From positions 98,930,852-98,994,851 of the forward strand of contig NC_134401.1 of assembly GCF_050003625.1 (NCBI RefSeq): a DNA stretch of 64,000 nt, given 5' to 3'. Below are positions 1-11,574 of the stretch, one piece after another. Under the pieces are notes generated by a model, which did no database searches, was not told the DNA's origin, and was given only the letters and a program-made list of their open reading frames with translations. Each line of letters begins with the position of its first letter. Positions within the stretch are counted from its first letter, which is position 1. A program made the translations under genes and the position numbers. The stretch is from Haematobia irritans. Lineage: Eukaryota; Arthropoda; Insecta; Diptera; Muscidae.

Positions 1-425
1 AAACGGTCATCAACTGCCGCAAATCTCTCAATGTGATGTCTGAACATTACACATGAACATATCAGGCAACTACCTTACATATTCCAGGGAAACTAGAATC
101 TCTTGGTATGCCTCTGGCTCCCTGCAAGCTCATACTGCGTGAGAAGGTGAATGTTCTATAGGGTTGCAATGACACTAAGCAAATATGGTCCCATCTAAAC
201 TTAAACCGCACACTATATATGTTAGTGTTTTCAAGACATCAGATATGTTATAACTCCTGATGTCTGCTCTGTCTGATAAGCGAGTTTGCAAAAACTATTG
301 GCGCGATGTATAATGAATTTTGCATGAGCTGTCATGATGCGGAGGAAAAGGAATCAATTATACACCTCTTGTGTGTACGTACTGCATTTTGTGTAAGGCG
401 TAAGCGGCTTGTTTCATCGGAAGAA
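1..425 (+). pseudogene. 3' end of a non-LTR retrotransposon (RNase H / zinc-knuckle tail fragment)
   Basis: Translating the + strand in overlapping frames gives weak RNase H-tail-like text followed, at about 306-420, by a zinc-knuckle pattern C-x2-C-x11-H-x4-C (FCMSCHDAEEKESIIHLLC). That pattern is typical of the C-terminal end of I/Jockey-type LINE polyproteins. Stops and frame changes break the reading, so it is a dead fragment. The stretch runs in from outside the window and ends where an inverted-repeat element starts at 451. The clade call is an inference from short motifs. Confidence 0.5.
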
Positions 426-450
426 AATCGAGAAGGTTCAGCGGTTAAAA

Positions 451-1030
451 CTACCCAGCAAAAAAAGCGTCGCCAAAAAAGTAATCAAAATGTTCTTTTT
501 GGATACGGAAGTGGTGCAAAATTGGCGCAGAAGCGATGAATTTAACATGGGCTTGTCATAGGACGGATGCCCACCATTTCAACAACCGTTGCACTGAATT
601 TGCATCACTTCCTAAGGTGTGATGCGAATCCAGTGTTTTGGATGTGAATTAGGAAATTTTGTGATATTTTGACGAATAAATAATTTTTAAAACTTTTAAT
701 GATTTTTAATGTATTATAACGTTTGTCTGGAACATTTGACATCAAATATTTTCAAAAATACGCAATTTTTCTAGAAAGGATTTAGCATTTTTACGGCAAA
801 ATTTAGAAAATTTGAAATATTTTATTAATTCTTAATCTGTTTTTAACCTATTTGAAACAATATAAATTTTAAATTTCCCATTAAAAATATGAAAAAAGCG
901 AATTATAAAAAAACTTACTCAAATGAACTTCCTGTGCAGTTAAAATAAAGAACATCTTTGGGAGGACATTTTTGGAAGTACTTTTAAAGTTGTGTCATTA
1001 GAAGAACTTCCAATTTTTTTTGCTGGGTAG
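451..1030. mobile_element. Short non-autonomous inverted-repeat element (TIR CTACCCAGCAAAAAAA)
   Basis: The stretch opens with CTACCCAGCAAAAAAA and closes with TTTTTTTTGCTGGGTAG, about 580 bp apart, and has no coding capacity. A second copy at 6113-8082 shares the same ends and internal text (for example ATGAATTTAACATGGGCTTG and AACATCTTTGGGAG), so this is a real repeat family. The superfamily is not assigned because I see no clear target duplication. Confidence 0.7.
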
Positions 1031-1834
1031 AAAAGCCCATATGTAATAGGTACATTTAGTTAATGTGGTATCACAACGGTCCTCAAAAGCGACTAGCTTA
1101 AATCGTCCTTGATACCAACCAGCCGCCTCTTGGTGTCGAGGATCTGGGCCGGGAAACTTTCCAGCACCTGTGAGTAGACGCCAGACAAAGTATTCTCAAT
1201 TTCCCCCCACTGCTCCCCTGTTAACAATCGCCATCACAAGACTGTTTTTTGCCACTGAGGCAAACGATCTTTGATCCCTTTTGGAAGATGACAGTTCATC
1301 CGGCGATCTTTCCCTCTTTCCAGCTTCAAGAATTTCTTGCTTGGGTCGACTGATCGTAATTTCTTTACGATAAACAAGACATTTCTGCGTTCCTTAAATC
1401 TCTTTCTTGAAGGAAAGGAGGTCCTTTTGATGACGTTACCTTAGGGAAAGTTCGACTGGTCAAATTATCGCAATATAATGTTTCTGGATGCAAACATCCA
1501 TTAATTTAGAAATTTCGTATAAACATATATGTGTTTAGAAATGTCAGAGAGCGAGAGAGAATACAAGAAAAGGATAAAGATGACGACGAAGATAGATAAC
1601 GAAAGATATGTAAAACTGCAAGTTTAGTTACATCAAACAAAAGTGTAGGTTTCCGAGTAAACGTTCATGATTGCTTATTGAACTCATTTCCCATGTAAAA
1701 TCCTATTCAGTTTTAACACGTGTTGTCATTGGAACGAGTCAGTCCTCACTCAACCCTCCATAAGATTCAGCTAACCAAAAGTTAGCTCAAAGTGAGTTAG
1801 CTTTAGGCTGATAACACACATCAAAATGTTGGTC
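1031..1834. other. Mostly unassigned intergenic stretch
   Basis: Apart from the ORF1 scrap at 1070-1335, the only recognisable part is about 1490-1560, which matches the inner part of the ATATGTTTGG-rich repeat family seen complete at 24474-25448. The rest shows no ORF, RNA gene or repeat that I recognise. Confidence 0.4.
1070..1335 (-). pseudogene. ORF1 (gag-like) fragment of a Jockey-type LINE
   Basis: The minus strand reads, with one in-frame stop, SFASVAKNSLVMAIVNRGAV and further on GWYQGRFKLVAFED. This resembles the conserved end of the nucleic-acid-binding ORF1 product of Jockey-type LINEs (the GWYQG...KL motif). No ORF2 from the same element adjoins it. The base composition is more GC-rich than the flanks. 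It is dead because of the stop and truncation at both ends. Confidence 0.5.
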
Positions 1835-2558
1835 TGGGTCGTGGTGAAATTCTGAGTCGATCTAGCTACGTCCGTCCGTCCGGCTGTCCGTCCGTCTGTG
1901 GAAATCATGCTAACTTCCGAATGAAACAAGCTATCGACTTTAAACGGCACAAGTAGTTGTTATTAATGTAGGTCGGATGGTATTGCAAATGGGCCATATC
2001 GGACCACGTTTACGTATGGCCCCCATATAAACCGACCCCCAGATTTGGCTTGCGGACGCTCCATCAGGAGCAAATTTCATCCGATCCGGTTGAAATTTGG
2101 TATGTGGTGTTAGTATATGACCTCTAACACCCATGCAAAAATTGGTCCATATCGGTTTTTAATTATATATAGCCCAAATACAAACCGATCCCCAGATTTG
2201 ACCTCCGGAGCTTCTTGGAGGAGCAAATTTCATCCGATCCAGTTGAAATTTGGTACATGGTGTTAGTATATGACCTCCATGCAAAACATGCAAATATTGC
2301 TTCTTAATTATATATAGCCCCCATATAAACCGATCCTCAGATTTGGCTTTCGGAGCTTCTTGGAGGAGCAAATTGCATCAGATTCGGTTGAAATTTTCTA
2401 TGTTGTGTAAGTATATGACCATTAATAACCTTACAAAAATTTATCCATATCGGTCCATAATAATATATAGCCCCCATATAAGCCGATACCCAGATTTGAA
2501 ATCCGAAGCCTCTTGGACGAGCAAATTTCGTCCGATTCGGTTAAAACTTTGTAAGTTA

Positions 2559-3777
2559 AAGGGTGATACGGTCAAAATTTGGTCAATATAAACTTGACGT
2601 ATTTCTTTCAATTTTGCATTTAAAAACCTGAACAGCCCTCATTTTGAAGGTGTGTGTGTGTAGAATGTTGCTCCTATTTTGATTTTGGAATTCACTCTGC
2701 AGTTGTCAAAATGCTCGCGAAAATCCGAGCTACTCGCACGCAAAGCTGGCAAAATCGCCAACCGTTACAAATGTAATTAAAGTGTTTGGGGAACGTTTGT
2801 CGAAAGCCAGGAAGTCTGGATCGGGGGGAAATCGAAAACCGGAAGCCGCTGAGACGACAAAGAGAGTTGCCGGTAGTTTCAAGCGAAACCCTAACCTCTC
2901 TCTCCGAGATGCCGCATATAAGCTGGGTGTATCGTCTACAACCGTGCATCGAGCCAAAAAACGAGCCGGTCTATCGACTTACAAGAAGGTAGTGACTCCA
3001 AATCGCGATGATAAACAAAATACGACGGCCAAAGCGCGATCCCGTAGGCTGTACACGACGATGCTGACGAAGGTTGACTGTGTGGTAATGGACGACGAAA
3101 CCTACGTCAAAGCCGACTACAAGCAGCTTCCGGGACAGAAGTTTTATACGGCAAAAGCAAGGGGAAAGGTAGCAGATATTTTCAAGCACATAAAACTGTC
3201 AAAGTTCGCAAAGAAATATCTGGTTTGGCAAGCCATCTGTACCTGTGGCTTGAAAAGCAGCATTTTCATAGCTTCCGGGACTGTCAACCAAGAAATTTAC
3301 GTGAAAGAGTGTTTGAATAAACGTCTGCTGCCTTTCCTGAAGAAACACGGTTGTTCCGTACTGTTTTGGCCGGATTTGGCATCTTGCCATTACGGTAAAA
3401 AGGCCATGGAGTGGTACGCCGCCAACAACGTGCAGGTGGTTCCCAAGGACAAGAACCCTCCCAACACGCCAGAGCTCCGCCCAATTGAGAAATACTGGGC
3501 TATTGTCAAGCGGAACCTAAAGAAGACCAAAAAACTGCTAAGGACGAGCAGCAGTTCAAGCCAAACTGGCTTTCTGCGGCGAAGAAGGTGGCTGTACAAA
3601 ATCTGATGACAGGTGTCAAGCGTGAGGCCCGGCAATTCGGATTTGGAAAAGCGAATATTTTTCCTGAATTTTATACTAATTGAACTTGAAAAAGAAATTT
3701 AATTTGATTTTTTAAATAAACGATTTCACCGATTTACACGCGTTTTCCCTTGACCAAATTTTGGCCGTATCACCCTT
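2559..3777 (+). mobile_element. DD37E Tc1/mariner-superfamily transposon, copy 1
   Basis: The terminal inverted repeats read AAGGGTGATACGGTCAAAAT at the left and ...GGCCGTATCACCCTT at the right, with a TA duplicated at each side (2557-2558 and 3778-3779). It is inserted within the family-1 array. Two related copies lie at 40381-41473 and 58637-59879. The transposase spacing (D, D, then 37 residues, then E) matches the DD37E lineage known from Diptera. This is the least damaged copy for the catalytic domain, but its transposase start is deleted. Confidence 0.9.
2782..3606 (+). pseudogene. DD37E transposase, N-terminally deleted and C-terminally frameshifted
   Basis: The 274-codon ORF begins inside the paired-like helix-turn-helix region (RNPNLSLRDAAYKLGVSSTT near residue 35). 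It keeps all three catalytic acidic residues: D in VVMDDETY, D in FWPDLASCHY, and E in RPIEKYW, with 37 residues between the last two. Compared with the copy at 58637-59879, the start codon region (MPSKQEEQ...) is lost through small deletions at about 2710-2765. After KRNLKKTKK the frame slips at a six-A run near 3527-3540, so the usual tail is replaced by out-of-frame residues. The same slip is seen in the copy at 40381. The family's role is cut-and-paste transposition; this copy is very probably inactive. Confidence 0.85.
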
Positions 3778-4252
3778 TATATTGGTATATGGTCTCTAAC
3801 AACCATGCAAAATTCCATAATTATATATAGCCCCCATATAACCCGATCCCTAGATTTGACCCCGGGAGCCTCTTGGAAGTGCAAATTTTTTGGAGGAGAA
3901 AATTTCACCTGATTCGGCTGAAATTTGGTACGTTGTGTTAGTATATGGTCGCTAAGAACCATGTCAAAAGTGATCCGTATCGGTCCATAGTTATATATAG
4001 CCCCCAGATAAACCGATCCCCAGATTTTACTTCTTCCGCGGTGAGCAAATTTCTTTTGATCTTGCTAAAATTTAGTACTAGTCGCACAAAAATTGGACCA
4101 TATAGGTTCATAATTGTATATAGCCCCCATATAAATCGACCCGCATTCATAAAAATTCATACCGTTCAAGAACTTAATTATATAATCTGCCTTCTTTTGC
4201 CTAATATATACTCCGTATGGACTAACATCCAATTTAGAAGACGATGTTAATA

Positions 4253-4935
4253 CTAGAGGTCTGCATCGAATAACTTTTCACTACATGTGTGCAATTCGCT
4301 ATCGAATATAGTACATACACTGTCTTTCTCTCAGAGCGCAAGTAGTGAAGTGAAGAGAACACTTGCTTGTCAAATACCACCAAGTACTTATCCGAAACAA
4401 TATGTGTTCCGAAAAAAAAGGAACAATAAAAATGTAAGTACTTGACAAAAAGTACAACATCGATTCTCTTCACTTCACGTGGTACCACAAGTATTTCTCA
4501 GTTATGTGCGAAGTAAAACTTTCCATTATTATTAATCATAGATATGTATGTATATCACATATTTCACATATTTATGTATGTCACACACTTACCTTAACGT
4601 TTGCCGTTCTTTATAACAAACCAAAACATATATTATAGAGAGTAACTGTTTTTTTTGTATTTCTGAAACTGCATATGGTACATGGAGTACTCTATGAAGT
4701 TTTGTTCTCGCAACATACTCGACGTGATCACTCTGAGTACACTTCTATAAGAGAAAAAGAGGAATATGTGTTTGTTGGTAGTGAAGATATCAGAGTAACA
4801 ACAAGAAGTTACTCGTGGCTTTTGGTGTTCATCAAAATGTGTACCAATTGTTTTGCGACTCTCTCAAATAGATGTACTCATGTAGCAAGTACACGTGTAC
4901 TCTGCATTTACAAATGGAATTGTGCAGACCTCTAG
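4253..4935. mobile_element. 683-bp inverted-repeat element (TIR CTAGAGGTCTGCA) with TTAATA target duplication
   Basis: Perfect 13-bp ends CTAGAGGTCTGCA (4253-4265) and TGCAGACCTCTAG (4923-4935) are flanked on both sides by TTAATA. Removing the element and one TTAATA rejoins family-1 repeat sequence (GACGATGTTAATACCTTG). Inner ORFs of about 85 codons on each strand have no recognisable motif. It is non-autonomous. A 6-bp duplication does not identify the superfamily with certainty. Confidence 0.8.
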
Positions 4936-5376
4936 TTAATACCTTGTCATCGGTATTACCACAACCTAAGTACTTCGATTGTGGATGGCAGTCTTTAGTA
5001 GAAGTTTCTACGCAATCCATGGTGGAGGGTACGTCGGTATATACTTGTTTAAAATTATTTTATAAGAAATAAAATATAACGTAAATATAAATTCTGGTAA
5101 TATTAGTTGAGTTAATCTTGTCTTGAGTTTGAGTGATATCTTAATTTTCTCGCTTAACTGAGATGCAGTTGTATCTGCTTTTGTAATGACGCTCACTGAA
5201 TGAAAGTGGCATTCGTCCAAAAGGCTTAAATGTATTTCCCAATATATTCATCCTCAAACAGCCATTTAATACTTTTATTCGGAGTTACCATTTATTCCGT
5301 CACTGATAATGATGGGTTCTAGTGGAAAAAGCAAAGTTTAATTATTAAATTGCATTTTAGTTATGCATTTATATAC

Positions 5377-5409
5377 CACGGTGGCTCACGCTATTCGTGA
5401 GCCACCGTG
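5377..5409. repeat. Perfect 14-bp-stem hairpin made of SINE head sequence
   Basis: CACGGTGGCTCACG, a 5-base loop (CTATT), then CGTGAGCCACCGTG. The arm resembles the first bases of the local tRNA-derived SINE in reverse (CCACGGTGGCTCC), so it may be two SINE tips left head to head. Confidence 0.75.
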
Positions 5410-6112
5410 CATAAATATTGCATAAATATTGAGTTAGCTAAAAGTCGTCTCAAATTAGTTAGTTTGATTTTGAGTGAGTTCGATAAATTCCTACAGGGAA
5501 AGCATAGGTCCTAAAAATATTGTTTTTAGTATAGATCCCGGTAAAAACCCTGTTTATAAAAAAGAAAGTGGTGAGGACTAAATAAATCATGTGGAATTCG
5601 CAAACTTTCGGTATAAAAAAGAAATAACTAATCATGTAGAAAAAGACTGTTTTTCATGTTTGGCCGTAAAAAATTATAAATATGTTTGGAATCTAATATT
5701 TTTAACACATCATTTTTAAGTGCAAGTATATAATGTTCATAAACAAGCATAACATGTTTGCGAAATATGTGTTAATATGTTAGAACATATTATGTTTGGG
5801 ACATAACATTTTGTAAATATAATATGTTTGTAAGCAAACATATATTAATTTAGAAAAAGCCTATAAACATATATGTATTTAGAAACAAAGACCTAGAGAG
5901 TGAGCTGCAAGTAAAAGAATATAAGTAACCAATTGGCGCCTTAAAAATATATATACATACAAAGAAAATTTAATTAATTTTTTCTACCAGCGTATGCCTA
6001 AGGTGAAACATAATACACTGTTACACTTTTGTACTTCAGGGTCTAACGAACAATAAATTATAAAATTTTTAGGTTATAAATTTTTCCCCAAAGCATATTT
6101 AAAAACCACAAG
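5410..6112. repeat. Intergenic stretch with a partial copy of the ATATGTTTGG-rich repeat family
   Basis: About 5637-5900 reads GAAAAAGACTGTTTTTCATG followed by text shared with 18019-18993 and 24474-25448 (AACATATTATGTTTGGGACA, TAAACATATATGTATTTAGA). It is a truncated, diverged copy. Nothing is recognised at 5410-5636 or 5900-6112. Confidence 0.6.
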
Positions 6113-8082
6113 TACCCAGCAAAAAAAAAATGTCGCCAAAAAATTAGTGAAAATGTTCTTTTTGGATCCGGAAGTAGTTCAAAATTGACGCAGAAGCGAT
6201 GAATTTAACATGGGCTTGTCATAGGCCGGATGTCCACCATTTCAACGGCCGTTGCACTGAATTTGCATCACTTCTTAAGGTATGATCCACCCAGAAAAAA
6301 GTGACCCCTTCTTTAAGTTAAAATGAACTCATTGTGAAGAAAGTTGAACTTCGTATAGCGCCAAAGACATTTTTATTTGTTTGAACGATGTGATTTTCGT
6401 AGAAATTAGAAATAATGCTTTCCATATATTAGTTAACATTTTCCTATATTTATATACCACTATACTACAGAATGAAAAAATTTAACTAATTTGAATTCAT
6501 ATATGGAATGATTTTATTGAAATTTTTTCATTCATTTCGACAAATCTTACACATTTGTGGTAAAACTTTTACTTCATAATTAGAACTGCTTACCTTCGTT
6601 TTTAAATACAATTTTATTTATTTCTATAAGCAATTTTATCTTCAATAAAAGACATGTTTTATTAATATATTGAATATATTTATTAAGAATCAACAGCATC
6701 GAATCTCTTTGAAATATTAGTTTATTATTCCACTATTTCCAATTTCCGTGTGATATTATCAACTGTAAAACGCACTTTTTCTTCTTCTTGTACTTTTCAC
6801 TTTTAATAAGTTGCTGCCTAATGATTTTGTCCTCCTTTTACAATTTCAATACCTACAAATATAAAAAATCATAAAACATTTTTGTTGCAAAAGGTTAGCG
6901 TCACTGAATATTACCTGATAATTGAAGATTCCAAAATGAAGACAAATGAAAGGGTTGTTATTCTGCTGGTGTTTTCTTTCTTTATACACTATCACGAACA
7001 TTGATAGATTTATTTAAAAAAAACGAAAATTTTTTCTCACTAATTTAAAATAACAAATATTTTATATATTTTATTTGTTATTTATTATATTATTTTACCA
7101 TATTATTTTTTAACAATCTCTCCGTACACCAAAACAACGCGATTCCAACTAAAAAAACAACCGACGCGCAAATATATCGATTACACCCACGCGCAAACAC
7201 ATCGATTACGATGACAGGTATCGATTACAGGTAGACAATAGAAATTTAGGAAAATTTCCTATATTCTAACAAGTGTGTTTCCTTAAGTTTTGAAAGGATT
7301 TCATACTTCTTAGTACGAATGAACTAAAATATTTTTCTATGCCAAGTGTTGTTCGTATGTATGAAAAACTTTCTATTATAAAGGAAGTCGCAATTATCAT
7401 TTTATAAGAAATTTTACTAATTTTAAAGAAACTTGGTTTTAGTTCGGTTTTTGTTTATTTTTACGAATGCTTTGTTATCGGTGAATAAAATTTTCTTTTT
7501 CAGTAGTAAATTCTTATACCCAGCGAAGAAAATAGTATGAGCAAAATTCCATGCCTTATTCTAGTTAATGAACTATTCCTAACTGCTTACAGTTTAGGAT
7601 TTTTTTACTGAAACGAGTAAATTTTATTATTTTTCACAAAAATTTACCTTAATGGAAATAAAATGGATAAACTATATTGATGAAAATTTTTTCCTTTAGT
7701 TTCGAAGGCACTTTTTTCTGGGTGTCCAAATTCATTGTTTTGGATGTGAATTAAAAAATTTTGTGATATTTTGTCAAATAAATAATTTTTATACATTTTT
7801 ATGATTTGTAATCGCAAAATTCTTGAATGGATTTAGAATTTTTTTCGACAAAATTTCAATAATTGGTACCATTTTATTAATGCCTACACTGTTTTTAAGC
7901 CTTTTGAAACAAAAAAAAATAAAATTTACGCATTGAAAATAAGACAAAAGAGAGTTGTAAATAATTGAATTAAAAGAACTTCCTGTGTAGTTAAAATAAA
8001 TAACATCTTTGGGAGTACATCATTTGGAAGTGCTTTTAAAGTTGTGCCTTTGGAAGAACTTCCACATTTTTTTGCTGGGTAG
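6113..8082. mobile_element. Second TACCCAGCAAAAAAA element, split by a nested element
   Basis: The left end TACCCAGCAAAAAAA (6113) and right end TTTTTTTGCTGGGTA (to 8082) match the element at 451-1030. The two halves (6113-6287 and 7725-8082) align to that copy's left and right parts and are separated by an inserted 1.4-kb block. No coding sequence is evident. Confidence 0.75.
6288..7724. mobile_element. Nested 1.4-kb inverted-repeat element (TIR CACCCAGAAAAAAGTG)
   Basis: The left end CACCCAGAAAAAAGTG and right end CACTTTTTTCTGGGTG are exact inverted repeats. They sit at the position where the host element at 6113-8082 is interrupted relative to its relative at 451-1030. The interior is very AT-rich and has no ORF of note. 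The target duplication is unclear (only TC/TCCA can be matched), so the superfamily is left open. Confidence 0.7.
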
Positions 8083-8370
8083 TTTTTGGTATATTTTTGC
8101 ACTGTACTATACTTCCAAGGTCCTAAATACGATCAGCAAACATTTTGTTTGCTGTTACACCTCAATTTGATAAATATTCAGATTTTTGGGCAAATACTAT
8201 TTTAAAATATTATTTTAATTGTGTTAGGATAGCTCTTAAGATGGCATTTTAATTTGTTTCAGCCAAGCTAAAACATGTTTTAGTGTAATCGCTATTTCAG
8301 CAAACAGTGACTGCATTCCCTTTTTCAGCAGATTTTCTGTTGTCTCTACTAACAAATTTTCTTTGGTGTA

Positions 8371-8716
8371 GCCGTGGTGCAATGGTTAGCATGCCCGCCT
8401 TGCATACACAAGGTCGTGGGTCCGATTCCTGCTACGACCGAACACCAAAAAGTTTTTCAGCGGTGGATTATCCCACCTCGGTAATGCTGGTGACATTTCT
8501 GAGGGTTTCAAAGCTTCTCTTAATGGTTTCACTGGAATGTGGAACGCCGTTCGGACTCGGCTATAAAAAGGAGGTCCCTTGTCATTGAGTTTAACATGGA
8601 ATCGGGCAGCACTCAGTGATAAAAGAGAAGTTCACCACTGTGGTATCACAATGGACTGAATAGTTTAAGTGGGCATGATACATCGGGCTGCCACATAACC
8701 TAACCTAACCTAACCT
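8371..8716 (+). mobile_element. Full-length tRNA-derived SINE
   Basis: A pol III A box TGGTGCAATGG (8375-8385) and a B box GGTCCGATTCC (8419-8429) begin the element. A body ending in GTGGTATCACAATGGACTGA...GGGCTGCCAC follows, then a tail of repeated AACCT. At least eight further whole or partial copies exist in the window (13140, 14205, 21777, 22730, 25645, 31350, 33978, 62894), two with clear target duplications. The tRNA-like head is part of the SINE, not a functional tRNA gene. Confidence 0.85.
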
Positions 8717-8821
8717 TGGGTGTATGTTTGAACAATACAAACAATACTTTGTTTGGACAAATCCTGAAAATATATATGATTGAAGCAAAATGTGTTTGGG
8801 GTATATGTTACTAAAGCGATT

Positions 8822-9866
8822 TTTTATACCCTGCGCCACACTGTGGAACAGGGTACAGGGTTAGTGCATATGTTTGCAACACCCAGAAGGTGACGAGATA
8901 GACACATGGTGTCTTTGGCAAAAATGCTCAGGGTGGGCTCCTGAGTCGATATAGATATGTCCGTCTGTCCGCGAACACATTTTTGTAATCAAAGTCCAGG
9001 TCGCAGTTTTAGTCCAATCGACTTCAAATTCGGCACAAGTATGTGTTTTGGCCCAGGATAGAACCTTATTGATTTTGGAAGAAATCGGTTCAGAATTAGA
9101 TATAGCTCCCATATATATATTTCGCCCGATATGAACTTATATGGCCCCAGAAGCCAGAGTTTTACCCTAATGTGCTTAAAATTTTGCACAAGAAGAACAA
9201 TTAGTACTATAGTCAAGTGTGCCAAATTTTATTGAAATCGGTTCAGATTTAGATATGGCTCCAATATATATTTATCGCCCGATATGGACTAATATGGTCC
9301 CAGAAGCCAGAGTTTTACCCCAATTTGGTTGAAATTTGGCCAATCTTTTACTCCGATTTAATTGAAATTTTGCACTAGGAGTACAATTAGTAGTATAGTC
9401 AAGTGTGCCAAATTTAATTGAAATCGGTTCAGATTTAGATATAGCTCCCATATATATGTTTTTCTGATTTCGACAAAAATTCTCAAAATACCAACATTTT
9501 CCATGTAAAATCGCCACTGCTTGGTCGAAAAGTTGTAAAATTGACTCTAATTTTCCTAAACTTCTAATACATATATATCGAGCGATAAATCATAAATAAA
9601 CTTTTGCGAAGTTTCCTTAAAATTGCTTCAGATTTAAATGTTTCCCATATTTTTTACTAACATTGTGTTCCACCCTAGTGCATTAGCCGACTTAAATTTT
9701 GAGTCTATAGATTTTGTAGAAGTCTATTAAATTCTGTCCAGATCGAGTGATATTTAAATGTATGTATTTGGGACAAACCTTTATATATAGCCCCCAACAC
9801 ATTTGACGGATGTGATACGGTATCGAAAATTTAGATCTACCGACTTTAGACTTTCCTTACTTGCTT
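8822..9866 (-). repeat. Composite interspersed element with ~160-bp tandem units (family 2)
   Basis: Units contain GATTTAGATATAGCTCCCATAT, CGCCCGATATGGAC, CCAGAAGCCAGAGTTTT and TGCACTAGGAGTACAATTAG. One end is TTTTTATACCCTGCGCCACA, the other ACTTTCCTTACTTG. The same element is present at 44370-47077 and, mirrored, at 47779-50486. Reading frames through it are open only because of its composition. Confidence 0.8.
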
Positions 9867-11169
9867 GTTTTTTTTTTTGAGGTTGTATGTACCTTTTAAA
9901 AAACAAACTGATTTTTTACATTTATTTTACTTTTTGGTTGTTTTACGGTACAATAAACTCATTAATTTCTCATAAATATTCGTGATTAAAAAAAATAAGT
10001 TTCGTTTTTAATTTTTTTCGTTTTTCTAATAAAAGTAATTTAAAACTATAAAATGTGTTTTTTTTAATTTTCTTTCTAAACTCGAATTGCTTTAAAAAGA
10101 ATTTTCATATGTCCATAAGTATAATCGATTTCTTATAAACCATAATTCCCTTTGAGAAAAAAAATATATAAGAATATATGTTTTTTTTTCAGACTTTCTT
10201 ATATCCGTCATTTACTGTAGTACTAACTTCCGTTTATTTACAATCTAATGTTACCTTCATGTATATGTTATCGGATTGATCAGGGGCCCTGATCATCATC
10301 TAGTGCCTTAGAACTGACATTCACTGAATATTACTTTTGTGAAATCGTGTTGCCTACAAATGTTGCTCAAGCTATTAAAACTCAAGGTTGCAATGTTGCA
10401 TTTGATTGAAAGAACAAAGAATGTGATTTTTTCTTACGCTCATACACAGACAGTGCAGTTAAATTATATTTGTTTGTGTATGTTCTCTCAGTTTGTGTGG
10501 TAAGTTAAATTTCAAATATTATTCAGATAATACTACTAATTGTTAACTTGTGTAAAATAGATGCACACTCTATACAAAAGATTTTTTCGTTGTTGTTTTA
10601 ATTTTTTTTTTCGACTACAAGCAAACAAAAGCGAGTAGTGGTTAACCTTGAAGTTTTGAGCTGGTTGTATAAGAATAAAGTGTTTGGTGTACTGATATCG
10701 TAGCTGCATTTGATGATTTTACCCAGCACAAATTGCTGTTTCGCAACAAAAACTTAAATAAAATATACTGACTAAGAACAAGTAGAAACAACGCTTCAGC
10801 TGGACCGAAGCTCGTATACCCTGCGCTCATATACAAAAGTTTAGTCGCGGTATACACCTCTACAGAAAATTTCGTTTGCATGTCAAAAAGATAGTTTCGC
10901 TATGCATTTCTTATGATAGAAAATGTAAACAATCGATAACATCGTCCCAACGAAAATTTCGTTTGCAGAAATGACTATGCATTTCCTATGGTAAAAGACG
11001 TTTAGCTAAATCTGCCGTTACCGATTGTTTATATGTACTCCTATAATCCTGGCATGCACCTTTAGCGGTGCTACTCATAAAAAATGCATTGCTATCAGCG
11101 TTGCCATTTTGGTCAACTGGTCCAAAAACGTATTAATTTTTAAATTTTGGTCGATTTTGGTCCATTTCC
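9867..11169. other. Non-coding AT-rich stretch with dispersed short repeats
   Basis: No gene is recognised. A 17-base palindrome GATCAGGGGCCCTGATC lies at 10278-10294. At about 10860-11000 there are short repeated phrases (GAAAATTTCGTTTGCA, ATGCATTTCTTATG, AAACAATCGATAAC) that recur at 13290-14210, at 39230-40260 and in the phosphatase introns; they look like fragments of an old dispersed repeat. Confidence 0.5.
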
Positions 11170-11440
11170 ATCAAATTTGTATTTTTATACCCTCCACCAT
11201 AGGATGGGGGTATATTAACTTTGTCATTCCGTATGTAACACATCGAAATATTGCTCTAAGACCCCATAAAGTATATATATTCTGGGTCGTGGTGAAATTG
11301 AATTTTGGCAAAATCTAATTATAGACCGATATGGACCATTTTTTGTGCTGTTTTAAGAAAGTGAATAAAACGAGTCTCCGAGAAGTTAAATTTGGGGATC
11401 GGTTAATATGGGTTATTCAAGTATTGACCGGTGCGCATAA
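11170..11440 (-). repeat. Fragment of the family-1 composite element end
   Basis: TTTTTATACCCTCCACCATA, ACACATCGAAATATTGCTCTAAG and CCCCATAAAGTATATATATT are the reverse complement of the end seen at 26770-26876. Some later text (ATAGACCGATATGGACCA) matches the family-1 units. The array itself is mostly missing. Confidence 0.7.
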
Positions 11441-11574
11441 TTTTTTCTACGATTGTTGGATGGAAAATCACGGTAATCCTACCAAAAATGCTAGATTTTT
11501 TACTGTTGGGTAGATTGACGTTTTGGTAGATTTTGCAATATATTCCTCTCCAACTTAATAGGTACTTCATAAAT

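Larger units (their letters stand above)
1835..5045 (-). repeat. Composite interspersed element with ~130-bp tandem units (family 1), split by two insertions
   Basis: Repeating units contain ATATATAGCCCCCATATAAACC, GGAGGAGCAAATTTCATCCGA and TTGAAATTTGGTA...GTTAGTATATGACC, roughly every 130 bp. The CCGTCCGTCC-rich end lies near 1870, and the other end is the GTACCCTCCACCATGGATTGCG motif (reverse) at 5010-5035. The same family occurs on the + strand at 23990-26876 and 35983-37815. Two transposons (2559-3777, 4253-4935) interrupt this copy; on removal the flanking array text continues. ORFs inside it are open by composition and are not genes. Confidence 0.8.

Noticed and set aside
8371..8450. 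Functional tRNA gene
   Set aside because: The A and B boxes belong to a SINE repeated many times in the window, followed by the SINE body rather than a tRNA 3' end.
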